A DNA stretch of 64,000 bases from Mesorhizobium sp. STM 4661 (GTDB lineage Bacteria > Pseudomonadota > Alphaproteobacteria > Rhizobiales > Rhizobiaceae), in contig NZ_CAAF010000061.1 of the NCBI RefSeq assembly GCF_000359125.1, positions 62,001 to 126,000 of the forward strand. Reading direction: 5' to 3'. Shown here piece after piece: positions 16,219-25,161 of this stretch. The first letter of the stretch is position 1; each line of letters starts with the position of its first letter. The position numbers and the translations under genes were made by a program. A model generated the notes under the pieces. It made no database searches. It was given only the letters and a program-made list of their open reading frames with translations, and was not told the DNA's origin.

Positions 16219-16431
16219 CGTCATCCTTGGGCGTAGCGACGCGAAGCGGAGCGAAGACCCAAGGATCCATGCCGTAACTTCTGAGCGTCGCCACGGTGCA
16301 GAGTCCAGGATGGTGTGCGCCGGAAAACGGCTTCTGTTCTTGACCGGTGCACCCTTCGGCGGATGTCATGGCATGGATCCTGGGGTCTGCGCCGCGTCGC
16401 TCCGCTCCTTGCTTCGCCCCAGGATGACGAC
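16219..16431. repeat. Paired inverted mosaic repeat element
   Basis: Two arms of about 55-62 bases face each other: 16219-16273 (starting CGTCATCCTTGGGCG, ending GGATCCATGCC) and 16370-16431 (starting GGCATGGATCC, ending CCCAGGATGACG). Each arm is itself a hairpin. The middle 96 bases are unrelated. This is the architecture of the dispersed palindromic intergenic elements (RIME-like) of rhizobia. It fills most of the otherwise empty 16011-16482 interval. No gene is seen there. Confidence 0.75.
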
Positions 16432-16482
16432 GGGAGAGATGGTTCGGCGAGTCTCGAAGGTTTGCGATTCGCCACTGAGGCT

Positions 16483-17178
16483 CTAGACGGTCAGGAATTT
16501 GCGGACATCCGCCCGGTCGAGGTCTTCCGCCGGGCCGGTGTGGACGATCTGGCCGCGGTCCATGATGTTGACCTCATCGGCCAATTCCCTGCAGAAATCG
16601 AGATATTGTTCGACCAATAGCACGGCGATGCCAGCCTGGTCGCGCAGATAGCGGATGGCGCGGCCGATATCCTTGATGATCGACGGCTGGATGCCTTCGG
16701 TCGGCTCGTCGAGCACCAAGAGTTTTGGCCGCATCACCAGTGCCCTGCCGATGGCAAGCTGCTGCTGCTGGCCGCCGGAAAGGTCGCCGCCGCGGCGCGC
16801 GAGCATCTGCTTGAGCACCGGAAACAGCTCGAAGACATGGCCCGGAATGTTGCGGTCGGCGCGCTTCAATGGCGCGAAGCCCGATTCGAGATTTTCCCGC
16901 ACGCTGAGCAGCGGAAAGATCTCCCTGCCTTGCGGCACGAATGCGATGCCCGACCGGGCGCGGTCATACGCCGCGCTCCGGTCGAGCGCCTTCCCCTCGA
17001 AGGCAACGCTTCCGCTCGTCAGCCGATGGTGGCCGACGATCGATCTCATCAAACTGGTTTTGCCGACGCCGTTGCGGCCGAGCACGCAAGTGATCTTGCC
17101 GGCACCGGCCTTGAGCGAGACGCCGCGCAGCGCCTGGGCGGCGCCATAGTGCAGCGTGGCGTTGGAGACTTCCAGCAT
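16483..17178 (-). CDS. urtE: Urea ABC transporter ATP-binding subunit UrtE
   Basis: A 231-residue ABC ATPase of the LivF type that powers urea uptake. Walker A is GRNGVGKTS (residues 34-42), the signature LSGGQQQQLAIGRAL, and Walker B LLVLDEPTEGIQPSII; the last is the UrtE/LivF form. It is the last gene of urtABCDE, 70 bp after urtD. The ATG at 17178 (MLEVSNATLHYGAAQALRGV) is chosen over a longer frame that would overlap urtD. Confidence 0.94.
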   Translation of the reverse strand: MLEVSNATLHYGAAQALRGVSLKAGAGKITCVLGRNGVGKTSLMRSIVGHHRLTSGSVAFEGKALDRSAAYDRARSGIAFVPQGREIFPLLSVRENLESGFAPLKRADRNIPGHVFELFPVLKQMLARRGGDLSGGQQQQLAIGRALVMRPKLLVLDEPTEGIQPSIIKDIGRAIRYLRDQAGIAVLLVEQYLDFCRELADEVNIMDRGQIVHTGPAEDLDRADVRKFLTV

Positions 17179-17248
17179 GGTCAGCGCCTTCTCCAACGCC
17201 TGAAGAACGAAAGGTCGAAATGATGGAACGGAACCCGCCAGACCATGA

Positions 17249-17995
17249 TCATCTCCCCAGATAGACTTCGACGACGCGCTCGTCGGCCGAAACGAAATCG
17301 AGCGAGCCTTCGGACAGCACCGAGCCTTCATGCAGGCAGGTGACCTTGACGCCGAGCTCGCGCACGAAATGCATGTCGTGCTCGACGACGATGACCGAAT
17401 GGTCACGCGCGATATCCCTGAGCAGGCGTGCCGTCTCCTCGGTCTCGGCGTCGGTCATGCCGGCGACCGGCTCGTCGACCAGCAGCAGCTTCGGGTCTTG
17501 CGCCAAGAGCATGCCGATCTCGAGCCATTGCTTTTGTCCATGGCTCAAATTGGCGGCAAGCTCGTCGCGCTTGTCGCCAAGCCGGATGATGCCGAGGATA
17601 TCGTCGATCTGCCCCGCCTCGGCCACTGAGCGGCGATGGAACAGCGCCGGGAAGATCGAGCGTGGCCCCTTCAGCGCCAGCATCAGATTCTCCTCGATCG
17701 TGTGGCTTTCGAAGACGGTCGGCTTCTGAAACTTGCGGCCGATGCCCATCATGGCGATTTCGGCCTCGTCATGTTTGGTCAGGTCGACCTGGCCGTCGAA
17801 GAAAACCTCGCCCTGGTCGGGCCGCGTCTTGCCGGTGACGATGTCCATCATCGTCGTCTTGCCGGCGCCGTTGGGACCGATGATCGCGCGCATCTCGCCC
17901 TTGTCGAGCACCAGCGACAGATTGTTGATGGCGCGAAACCCGTCGAAGGAAACCGAGACGCCGTCGAGATAGAGGATGGTATTCGACTTCGACAT
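17249..17995 (-). CDS. urtD: Urea ABC transporter ATP-binding subunit UrtD
   Basis: A 248-residue LivG-type ABC ATPase, partner of UrtE. Walker A is GPNGAGKTT (residues 40-48). The signature is the unusual NLSHGQKQWLEIGM, with LSHGQ where most ABC proteins have LSGGQ, a feature of UrtD. Walker B is LLLVDEPVAGMTDAE. The start MSKSNTILYLDGVSVSFDGF at 17995 lies four bases after the urtC stop, indicating translational coupling. Confidence 0.95.
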   Translation of the reverse strand: MSKSNTILYLDGVSVSFDGFRAINNLSLVLDKGEMRAIIGPNGAGKTTMMDIVTGKTRPDQGEVFFDGQVDLTKHDEAEIAMMGIGRKFQKPTVFESHTIEENLMLALKGPRSIFPALFHRRSVAEAGQIDDILGIIRLGDKRDELAANLSHGQKQWLEIGMLLAQDPKLLLVDEPVAGMTDAETEETARLLRDIARDHSVIVVEHDMHFVRELGVKVTCLHEGSVLSEGSLDFVSADERVVEVYLGR

Positions 17996-17999
17996 CGCT

Positions 18000-19232
18000 C
18001 TACTCCGCCGGCTGCGGTTCAGGGCCGGAGGCGGACCAGTCGCCCGGCGTCCTCGCGGCGCTGCGAACGATCTTCGGCGGGGTCGGCACGTCGGGATCGG
18101 TGCCGGCCTCCTCGGCGATCGAGGCCGCCCGCAACGCCTTGGCATTGCCGCGCCAGGAATCCCACATGCCGACAATGCCCTTGGGCAGGAACAGCGTGAC
18201 GGCGACGAACAGCCCACCCAGCGCAAACAGCCAGAACTCCGGCAGCACGCCGGTGAACCAGGATTTGCCGGCATTGACCAGAAGCGCGCCGATGATCGGC
18301 CCAACGATGGTGCCGCGGCCGCCGACGGCCGCCCATACCACGACCTCGATCGAATTGGACGGCTCGAACTCGCCCGGATTGATGATGCCGACCTGCGGCA
18401 CGTAGAGCGCCCCGGCGATGCCGGCCATGACGGCCGAAACGGTGAAGGCGAACAGCTTGACGTTCTCCGCCCGCCAGCCGAGGAAGCGCGTGCGGCTCTC
18501 GGCGTCGCGCACCGCCATCAACAGCTTGCCGTATTTGGAGCCGACGATTGCCCAGGTGACGAAGACGGCGAGCGCCAGCGTGACGGCGCTGGCCGCGAAC
18601 AGCGCCGAGCGCGTCGCGTCGGCCTGCACGTTGAAGCCCAGAATGTCCTTGAAATCGGTCAGGCCGTTATTGCCGCCAAAACCCATGTCGTTGCGGAAAA
18701 AGGCGAGCAGCAGCGCGTAGGTCATCGCCTGGGTGATGATCGACAGATAAACGCCGGTGACGCGGCTGCGGAAGGCGAACCAGCCGAAGACGAAGGCGAG
18801 CAGGCCGGGCGCCGCAAGCACCATGATCGCGGCGAACCAGAAATGATCGAAGCCGTACCAGAACCACGGCAATTCCTTGTAGTTGAGGAACACCATGAAA
18901 TCGGGCAGCAGCGGATTTCCGTAGACGCCGCGCGAGCCGATCTGGCGCATCAGATACATGCCCATCGCATAGCCGCCGAGCGCGAAGAAGGCGCCATGGC
19001 CGAGCGAGAGGATGCCGCAATAGCCCCAGACGAGATCGAGCGCCAGCGCGAGCAACGCGTAGCAGAGATATTTGCCGGTGAGCGCGACGATATAGGACGG
19101 CACGTAGAAGGCACTGGTCGGCGAGACTACGAGATTGAGCAGCGGCACGATGATGGCGACGGCCAAAAGGATGAAGATCGTGATGGCGATGCGGCGGTCG
19201 GCACCCGCGGCGAAGAAGCGTCCCGTGATCAT
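18000..19232 (-). CDS. urtC: Urea ABC transporter permease UrtC
   Basis: A 410-residue LivM-like inner-membrane permease with about ten spans. Seen are LDLVWGYCGILSLGHGAFFA near residue 60 and the characteristic VKLFAFTVSAVMAGIAGALY near residue 260, then GGRGTIVGPIIGALLVNAGK. The C-terminal 50 residues are hydrophilic. The ATG at 19232 overlaps the urtB stop (ATGA), so the pair is translationally coupled. Together with UrtB it forms the transmembrane channel. Confidence 0.95.
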   Translation of the reverse strand: MITGRFFAAGADRRIAITIFILLAVAIIVPLLNLVVSPTSAFYVPSYIVALTGKYLCYALLALALDLVWGYCGILSLGHGAFFALGGYAMGMYLMRQIGSRGVYGNPLLPDFMVFLNYKELPWFWYGFDHFWFAAIMVLAAPGLLAFVFGWFAFRSRVTGVYLSIITQAMTYALLLAFFRNDMGFGGNNGLTDFKDILGFNVQADATRSALFAASAVTLALAVFVTWAIVGSKYGKLLMAVRDAESRTRFLGWRAENVKLFAFTVSAVMAGIAGALYVPQVGIINPGEFEPSNSIEVVVWAAVGGRGTIVGPIIGALLVNAGKSWFTGVLPEFWLFALGGLFVAVTLFLPKGIVGMWDSWRGNAKALRAASIAEEAGTDPDVPTPPKIVRSAARTPGDWSASGPEPQPAE

Positions 19233-20845
19233 GCTTCCACCGCCCTGCCCTTGAGCGCGAACAGGCCGCGCGGGCGTTTCTGGATGAACAGGATGATGAG
19301 GACCAGGACGACGATCTTGCCGAGGACGGCCCCGGCATAGGGTTCGAGGAACTTGTTGAGGATGCCGAGCGAGAAGGCGCCGACCAGCGTCCCCCAGAGA
19401 TTGCCGACGCCGCCGAAGACGACGACCATGAAGCTGTCGATGATGTAGCCCCGGCCGAGATTGGGCGAGACATTGTCGATCTGGCTCAGCGCGACACCGG
19501 CGATGCCGGCAATGCCGGAACCAAGCGCAAAGGTCAGCGCGTCCACCCACGGCGTTTTGATGCCCATCGAGGCGGCCATGCGGCGATTGGCGGTGACGGC
19601 GCGCATCTGCAGGCCCCAGGGCGTGCGCTTCATCACATAGAGCAACAGGGCAAACACGCAGAGCGAAAAAACCAGGATCCAGAGGCGGTTCCAGGTGATC
19701 GCAAGCTGGCCGACATCGAACGAGCCCGACATCCAGGACGGATTGCCGACCTCCTGGTTCGTCGGCCCGAAGATGGTGCGCACCGCCTGCTGCAGGATCA
19801 GCGAGACACCCCATGTCGCGAGCAGCGTCTCCAGCGGCCGGCCATAGAGGAAGCGGATGACGCCGCGCTCGATGATGAGACCGACGAAAGCGGCTACAAG
19901 AAATGCCAACGGCAGCGCGATGACCAGCGACCAGTCGAACAGGCCGGGAAAGGAATTGCGGATCACCTCCTGGACGACAAAGGTGGTATAGGCGCCGAGC
20001 ATGACCATTTCGCCATGCGCCATGTTGATGACGCCCATGACGCCGAAGGTGATGGCGAGGCCGATGGCGGCGAGCAGCAGCACCGACCCCAGCGAAATGC
20101 CGTACCAGATATTCTGGCCGGCATCCCAGAAGGCCAGCGTCGAATTGATGTTGCCGATTGCCGCTGTCGCCGCGTCCTTGACGGCGCCTTGCGAATTGGC
20201 CGCGACCGAGGTGAGCAGCGAGAGCGCATCGCGATCGCCGCGCGCGCCGATCAGGGCGATTGCCGCAAGCTTGTCGGCTTCGGGCCTGTCGGAAACGAGA
20301 ACCGACGCGGCGCGCGCCTGTTCGAACAGCGCCTTGACGTTTGCATCGGTTTCAGCGGCGATCGCGGCGTCGAGCGGTTCGATGTTCGCGGCATCGGGCG
20401 TCTTGAACATAGTGGCGGCGGCGGCGATGCGGACGGCCGGATCCTTGGCGCCAAGCGTCAGTGTGCCCAGCGCATCGCGGATGACGCGGCGCAACGTGTT
20501 GTTGACCTTGATCTTGGTGATGTCGGTCTTGGCGGCCTCGCCGGATTTTTCGCCGCTCAACGGGTCGAGGAGTTCGACGCTGTCGCCACCCTCCTTGCCG
20601 ACGAAAACCAGGGAATCGGCCTTGCGGATGTAAAGGCTGCCCTCCGCAAGCGCTGCAAGCGGGCGTTCGACCAGAGGATCGCCGGTGGCGGCAAGCTCGC
20701 GCACCACGGCCTCGGTGGCCGAGAAATTCGCGGCTGTGGCGAATTTGGCGATGATGGCGCGCAGATCGGCCTCGGCAGCGCTCGCCGGCAACAGGGTTGC
20801 CAGCAGAAACAGCAGCATCAGGCCGAGAGCGCGCAACAAGATCAT
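19229..20845 (-). CDS. urtB: Urea ABC transporter permease UrtB
   Basis: A 538-residue LivH-like permease with a long exported N-terminal extension. Residues 1-23 are a signal peptide (LGLMLLFLLATLLPASAAEA); residues 25-235 are an alanine-rich helical domain, and the rest is the membrane permease (FGVMGVINMAHGEMVMLGAY, GWGVSL-like ATWGVSLILQQAVRTIFGPT). The extension is usual for UrtB and absent from branched-chain amino-acid permeases, which supports the urea assignment. AGGAG lies about eleven bases before the ATG. Confidence 0.95.
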   Translation of the reverse strand: MILLRALGLMLLFLLATLLPASAAEADLRAIIAKFATAANFSATEAVVRELAATGDPLVERPLAALAEGSLYIRKADSLVFVGKEGGDSVELLDPLSGEKSGEAAKTDITKIKVNNTLRRVIRDALGTLTLGAKDPAVRIAAAATMFKTPDAANIEPLDAAIAAETDANVKALFEQARAASVLVSDRPEADKLAAIALIGARGDRDALSLLTSVAANSQGAVKDAATAAIGNINSTLAFWDAGQNIWYGISLGSVLLLAAIGLAITFGVMGVINMAHGEMVMLGAYTTFVVQEVIRNSFPGLFDWSLVIALPLAFLVAAFVGLIIERGVIRFLYGRPLETLLATWGVSLILQQAVRTIFGPTNQEVGNPSWMSGSFDVGQLAITWNRLWILVFSLCVFALLLYVMKRTPWGLQMRAVTANRRMAASMGIKTPWVDALTFALGSGIAGIAGVALSQIDNVSPNLGRGYIIDSFMVVVFGGVGNLWGTLVGAFSLGILNKFLEPYAGAVLGKIVVLVLIILFIQKRPRGLFALKGRAVEA

Positions 20846-20964
20846 CCGTTCAGCTACTCCTGAGGAGTTGGAATTCTGCGTCCGGGCGGACTGGAGGAGG
20901 AGCTCGCCCGGACGCTTCGCGGTCCAGGTCGCGGAGAAATCCACGACCGTCAGACCCGGGAGGA

Positions 20965-22275
20965 TCAGTTGGTACCCTTGCCGCCGCACTTGCCGGTGGC
21001 GACGTTGAAGTTGCCGCAGGACAGAGGCGCGCGCCAATCGGAGATCAGGTCCTTGGAGTCAGGCAGATAGTCGGACCATTCGTCGCCCATCACCAGGCCC
21101 GGCGTCTGCGACACCGTCTCGAACTGGCCGTCGGCCTGGATCTCGCCGATCAGCACCGGCTTGGTGATGTGATGGTTCGGCATCATCGTCGAATAGCCAC
21201 CGGTCAGGTTCGGCACGGAAACGCCGATCATGGCGTCGATGACTTTGTCTTGATCGGTGGTGCCGGCCTTCTCGACCGCCTTCACCCACATGTTGAAGCC
21301 GATATAGTGGGCTTCCATCGGGTCGTTGGTGGTGCGCTTGTCGTTCTTGATGAACTTGCGCCAGTCGGCAATGAACTTCTTGTTCTCGGGCGTATCGACG
21401 CTCTCGAAATAGTTCCAGGCGGCGAGATGGCCGACCAGCGGCGCGGTATCGAGACCGGCAAGCTCTTCCTCACCGACCGAGAAGGCCATGACCGGGATGT
21501 CCTCGGCCTTGATGCCCTGGTTGCCGAGCTCCTTGTAGAACGGCACGTTGGCGTCGCCATTGACGGTCGAGACGACGGCGGTCTTCTTGCCGGCCGAACC
21601 GAATTTCTTGATCGCCGAGACTTCCGTCTGCCAGTCGGAGAAGCCGAACGGCGTGTAGTTGACCATGATGTCCTCGGCGGCGACGCCCTTGGCCTTCAGA
21701 TAGGCTTCGAGGATCTTGTTGGTGGTGCGCGGATAGACATAGTCGGTGCCTTCAAGCACCCAGCGCTTAACCGAGCCGCCGTCCTCGCTCATCAGATAGT
21801 CGACCGCGGGAATGGCCTGCTGATTTGGTGCTGCACCGGTGTAGAAGACATTGCGCTCGCTCTCCTCGCCCTCATACTGGACGGGATAGAACAGGATGTT
21901 GTTGAGTTCGGAGAATACCGGCAGCACGGACTTGCGCGATACCGAGGTCCAGCAGCCGAACACCGCCGCGACCTTGTCCTTGGAGATCAGCTCGCGCGCC
22001 TTTTCGGCGAATAGCGGCCAGTTGGACGCCGGATCGACGACGACGGCCTCGAGCTTCTTGCCGAGCAGGCCGCCCTTGGCATTCTGCTCCTCGATGAGCA
22101 TCAGCATGGCGTCCTTCAGCGTCGTCTCCGAGATCGCCATGGTCCCCGACAGCGAATGGAGAATACCCACCTTGATCGTGTCGTCGGCCGCCCTGGCCTG
22201 GACGGACATCAACAGACCCGCCGCGACCACGCCCGCCGAAACCATTTTTGTTATTGTCGAGAAATTACCCCTCAT
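20965..22275 (-). CDS. urtA: Urea ABC transporter substrate-binding protein UrtA
   Basis: A 436-residue periplasmic binding protein. The signal peptide covers about residues 1-29 (MVSAGVVAAGLLMSVQARAA), and the mature part opens DDTIKVGILHSLSGTMAISE, the UrtA/AmiC hallmark. YPVQYEGEESERNVFYTGAA and MEAHYIGFNMWVKAVEKAG are also typical. GGGAG lies eight bases before the ATG at 22275. It is the first gene of urtABCDE, behind a sigma-54 promoter, so it is expected to be induced by nitrogen limitation. Confidence 0.96.
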   Translation of the reverse strand: MRGNFSTITKMVSAGVVAAGLLMSVQARAADDTIKVGILHSLSGTMAISETTLKDAMLMLIEEQNAKGGLLGKKLEAVVVDPASNWPLFAEKARELISKDKVAAVFGCWTSVSRKSVLPVFSELNNILFYPVQYEGEESERNVFYTGAAPNQQAIPAVDYLMSEDGGSVKRWVLEGTDYVYPRTTNKILEAYLKAKGVAAEDIMVNYTPFGFSDWQTEVSAIKKFGSAGKKTAVVSTVNGDANVPFYKELGNQGIKAEDIPVMAFSVGEEELAGLDTAPLVGHLAAWNYFESVDTPENKKFIADWRKFIKNDKRTTNDPMEAHYIGFNMWVKAVEKAGTTDQDKVIDAMIGVSVPNLTGGYSTMMPNHHITKPVLIGEIQADGQFETVSQTPGLVMGDEWSDYLPDSKDLISDWRAPLSCGNFNVATGKCGGKGTN

Positions 22276-22318
22276 ATTCCACACTCCCAAGCTGGTTGAC
22301 TGCACCACACCAATGCAA

Positions 22319-22334
22319 TGCAACCCCCGTGCCA
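22319..22334 (-). promoter_or_regulatory. Sigma-54 (RpoN) -24/-12 promoter of urtABCDE
   Basis: On the minus strand the sequence reads TGGCACGGGGGTTGCA, a full match to the consensus TGGCAC-N5-TTGCA. The start of transcription would fall near 22308, giving a leader of about 33 bases before urtA. RpoN promoters need an enhancer-binding activator, here most likely NtrC. No clear NtrC site was found by eye in 22340-22560. Apart from this promoter, the interval 22276-22589 shows nothing else. Confidence 0.85.
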
Positions 22335-22589
22335 ACCGACGGTGTCAGGTGGAAAATGCAGGAATTTTCAAATATTATCAGCCTGTTAGAATATTAGCGA
22401 CTGGAGATGGGCGGGCGCCGGTTAAAGTTCTGTTGAGAAAAAAATGCGCACTCATGCCTAGATTTTGCCCAAATCCCAAAAATGCCTACTTATTAGGCCG
22501 GCCAACCCCAAACACATCGAAGTTGACCGGCAAAGCTGTTGCGGTGCAGCGGTGAGATAGGGCAAGTTCGCCTCGAACAGAGCGACGTC

Positions 22590-22985
22590 ATGGCTTCCAG
22601 GATCTCCTGCATTTTCAGCATCACGCTTTTGCTTGCAGCCACCGGGGGGGCGCGCGCCGATTTCAGTGACGGCAAAATGCCGGACGGCACCTATCATTGC
22701 GAAGTCTATCTGCTTGGCATGTTTCTCAACCTCGGCGACATCACCATCAAGGGCAACCTCTATAGCGGCCCGGTCACGTTCGGGACCGCTGAGCAGGGCT
22801 ATAATTATCAGATGGACGCCAATGGCGTGATCACCTGGCTTGGTCCATTGGGCGGCTATACCAGCGGCGGCAACTCGATCTCGCTCACCCAGGCCACTCT
22901 CGACGGGCAGACCAGCCCGTCCTTCGACATCATCATGAGGCAGCCCGACGGCGCCTTCACCGCTTCGACCTGCACAAAGGGCTGA
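22590..22985 (+). CDS. Exported protein of unknown function
   Basis: A 131-residue protein with a signal peptide (ISCIFSITLLLAATGGARA, cut before DFSDGK). The mature part is beta-rich and glycine-rich: MPDGTYHCEVYLLGMFLNLG, then NYQMDANGVITWLGPLGGYT, with a Cys near each end that could form a disulfide. No family was recognised. It is divergent from urtA and followed by the PhoX-like gene after 124 bp. The ATG at 22590 is chosen because it gives a complete signal peptide. Confidence 0.7.
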   Translation: MASRISCIFSITLLLAATGGARADFSDGKMPDGTYHCEVYLLGMFLNLGDITIKGNLYSGPVTFGTAEQGYNYQMDANGVITWLGPLGGYTSGGNSISLTQATLDGQTSPSFDIIMRQPDGAFTASTCTKG

Positions 22986-23109
22986 ACGACGGCGCCCGGC
23001 GCCTGCCGGCCGTGCGGCGAAAAGAGTTTCCTCTCATGTCATCGCGGTGTTGCCGAAACGGCTTAGGCAGCGGTGCGCCGTCAACATCCACCCAGAGAGG
23101 CAGACAACC

Positions 23110-25023
23110 ATGGCCAACGCACCGTCTTCATCCTCCCCCGTCATTCGCGACGTCATCGCCGCCCGCGTCTCGCGCCGCGAAATGCTGAAAGGCAGCCTTG
23201 CATCCGGCGCGCTGATTGCCGGCGGCAGCTTCGTCGGCTCGCTGTTCGCCGGTGAAACGCATGCCGCGGCCGCACTCTCGACGCTCGGCTTTCCCGAACT
23301 GAAGCGGGTTTACGACAAGACCCATGCCGCCGCCGATGGTTACGAGACGACGATCGTCGCGCGCTGGGGCGACGCGCTGGCCACCGGCCTGCCGGAGTTC
23401 GACGGCAACAAGGTCGCCGCCGACGAGCAGGAGAAGCGCTTCGGCTACAATTGCGACTACATCGCCTTCATGCCGCTGCCGAAAGGCTCGGTCAATTCCG
23501 ACCACGGCCTGCTCTGCGTCAACAACGAATACATCTCTCCCAATGTGATGTTTCCCGGCATGACCGAGGACGATGCCGGCAAGACGATGAGCAAGGAGCA
23601 GGTCGATCTCGGCATGGCCGCGATGGGCCATTCGATCGTCGAAGTGATCCTGAAGGACGGCAAGTGGGGAACCGTCGAGGACAGCCCGCTCAACCGCCGC
23701 ATCACGGCGACCACGGAAATGACCGTCTCCGGCCCCGCCGCCGGCCATGCGCTGATGAAAACCTCGGCCGACGCCACCGGCACCAAGGTTCTCGGCACCA
23801 GTTACAATTGCAGCGGCGGCTTCACCCCATGGGGCACCGTGCTCACCTGCGAGGAAGGCGTTTCCGATATTTTCGGCGGCGATCCGAAGAAGGCGCCTAT
23901 TGCCGACATCCTCGGTCGCTACGCTTTCGACGGCTCGGACATCTACGGCCGCGCCCGCTTCCATGACCGGTTCGACCTCGACAAGGAACCCAACGAGGCA
24001 AATCGTTTCGACTGGGTGGTCGAGATCGATCCTTACGATCCTCAGTCGAAGCCGGTGAAGCGCACCGCGCTCGGCCGCATGTCGCATGAGGCCTCGACCG
24101 TCGTCGTCAACAAGGACGGCCGCATTGTCGTCTATATGGGCGACGACGACTATTTCGAATACATTTATCGCTTCGTCTCCAGCAAGGCCTACGACCCGGC
24201 GAACCCGGCTTCCGGCAAGGATCTGCTCGATGATGGCGTGCTGTCGGTGGCGCGTTTCGATGCCGACGGCACGATGACGTGGCTGCCGCTGGTGCACGGC
24301 CAGGACAAGCTCACCGCCGACAACGGTTTCGCCGACCAGGCCGAAGTGCTGCTCAAGACCCGTTTTGCCGCCGACGCGCTGGGTGCCACGCCAATGGACC
24401 GGCCCGAGGACATCGAGACCAATCCGGTGACGGGGCGCGTCTATGCGGTGATGACCAAGAACAAGAAACGCGACCAGTCGAAGGTCAACCCGGCGAATAC
24501 GCGGCCGGAAAACCTCTGGGGCCACATCGTCGAGCTGATCCCGCCCGGCGGCCGCGGCACCGAGGGCGACCATACGGCCGAAAAATACCAATGGGACCTG
24601 TTCGTGCTTTGCGGCAACCCGAAGGAGGCCGCGGTCGGCGCCACCTTCCATCCCGACACGTCGGACAATGGCTGGTTCGTCTGCCCCGACAACATCACCT
24701 TCGATCCCGCGGGGCGGCTGTGGGTGGCAACGGATGGCGCCAATGATTTCGACCTGCCTGACGGCGTTTATGGCGTCGACACAGAGGGCGCCGCGCGCGG
24801 CTTGCCGAAGCTGCTCTTCACCTGCCCGCATGGCGCCGAGGCGACCGGCCCTTGCTTCACGCCGGACGGCACGACGCTGTTCCTGTCGATCCAGCATCCG
24901 GCCGAGGACGCCGAGACGCTCGACAAGGCCGCGACGCTGTGGCCCGACTTCAAGGATGGTCAGCCGCCGCGGCCGTCGGTGGTCGCCATCCGCCGCAAGG
25001 ATGGGCAGCCGGTCGGCGCATAG
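23110..25023 (+). CDS. PhoX-family (DUF839) Tat-exported protein
   Basis: A 637-residue protein of the PhoX/DUF839 family, some members of which are calcium- and iron-dependent alkaline phosphatases. A twin-arginine signal is present (RVSRREMLKGSLASGALIAG), so it is exported folded. The family landmarks include GFTPWGTVLTCEEGVSDIFG and a long beta-propeller-like body with FDPAGRLWVATDGAND. The start at 23110 follows GAGAGG. Phosphatase activity is inferred from family only; many DUF839 proteins are uncharacterised. Confidence 0.88.
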   Translation: MANAPSSSSPVIRDVIAARVSRREMLKGSLASGALIAGGSFVGSLFAGETHAAAALSTLGFPELKRVYDKTHAAADGYETTIVARWGDALATGLPEFDGNKVAADEQEKRFGYNCDYIAFMPLPKGSVNSDHGLLCVNNEYISPNVMFPGMTEDDAGKTMSKEQVDLGMAAMGHSIVEVILKDGKWGTVEDSPLNRRITATTEMTVSGPAAGHALMKTSADATGTKVLGTSYNCSGGFTPWGTVLTCEEGVSDIFGGDPKKAPIADILGRYAFDGSDIYGRARFHDRFDLDKEPNEANRFDWVVEIDPYDPQSKPVKRTALGRMSHEASTVVVNKDGRIVVYMGDDDYFEYIYRFVSSKAYDPANPASGKDLLDDGVLSVARFDADGTMTWLPLVHGQDKLTADNGFADQAEVLLKTRFAADALGATPMDRPEDIETNPVTGRVYAVMTKNKKRDQSKVNPANTRPENLWGHIVELIPPGGRGTEGDHTAEKYQWDLFVLCGNPKEAAVGATFHPDTSDNGWFVCPDNITFDPAGRLWVATDGANDFDLPDGVYGVDTEGAARGLPKLLFTCPHGAEATGPCFTPDGTTLFLSIQHPAEDAETLDKAATLWPDFKDGQPPRPSVVAIRRKDGQPVGA

Positions 25024-25035
25024 TTTTGGCGATTA

Positions 25036-25083
25036 ATGCATGTCGCGCAAAAGTGCGCAGCGGTTTTGCGATAACGACATGCA
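25036..25083. repeat. 48-base palindromic intergenic repeat, copy 1
   Basis: A 48-base element beginning ATGCATGTCGCGCAAAAG and ending AACGACATGCA, with complementary ends. The same 48 bases occur at 31939-31986. It lies just after the stop of the PhoX-like gene. It is probably one member of a dispersed genomic repeat family. Confidence 0.85.
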
Positions 25084-25099
25084 CAAAAGAGTTGAGGCG

Positions 25100-25133
25100 A
25101 AAAAAGGCGCGCGGAACCTTTCGGGCTCCGCGC
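25100..25133 (-). terminator. Rho-independent terminator of the GMC operon
   Basis: On the minus strand, a seven-base stem (25127-25133 with 25109-25115, GCGCGGA/TCCGCGC) is followed by a run of T (complement of 25100-25105). It lies 29 bases past the GMC dehydrogenase stop codon. Confidence 0.65.
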
Positions 25134-25161
25134 CAGCAGGCAGTCGGGAGGATACCTCTGG

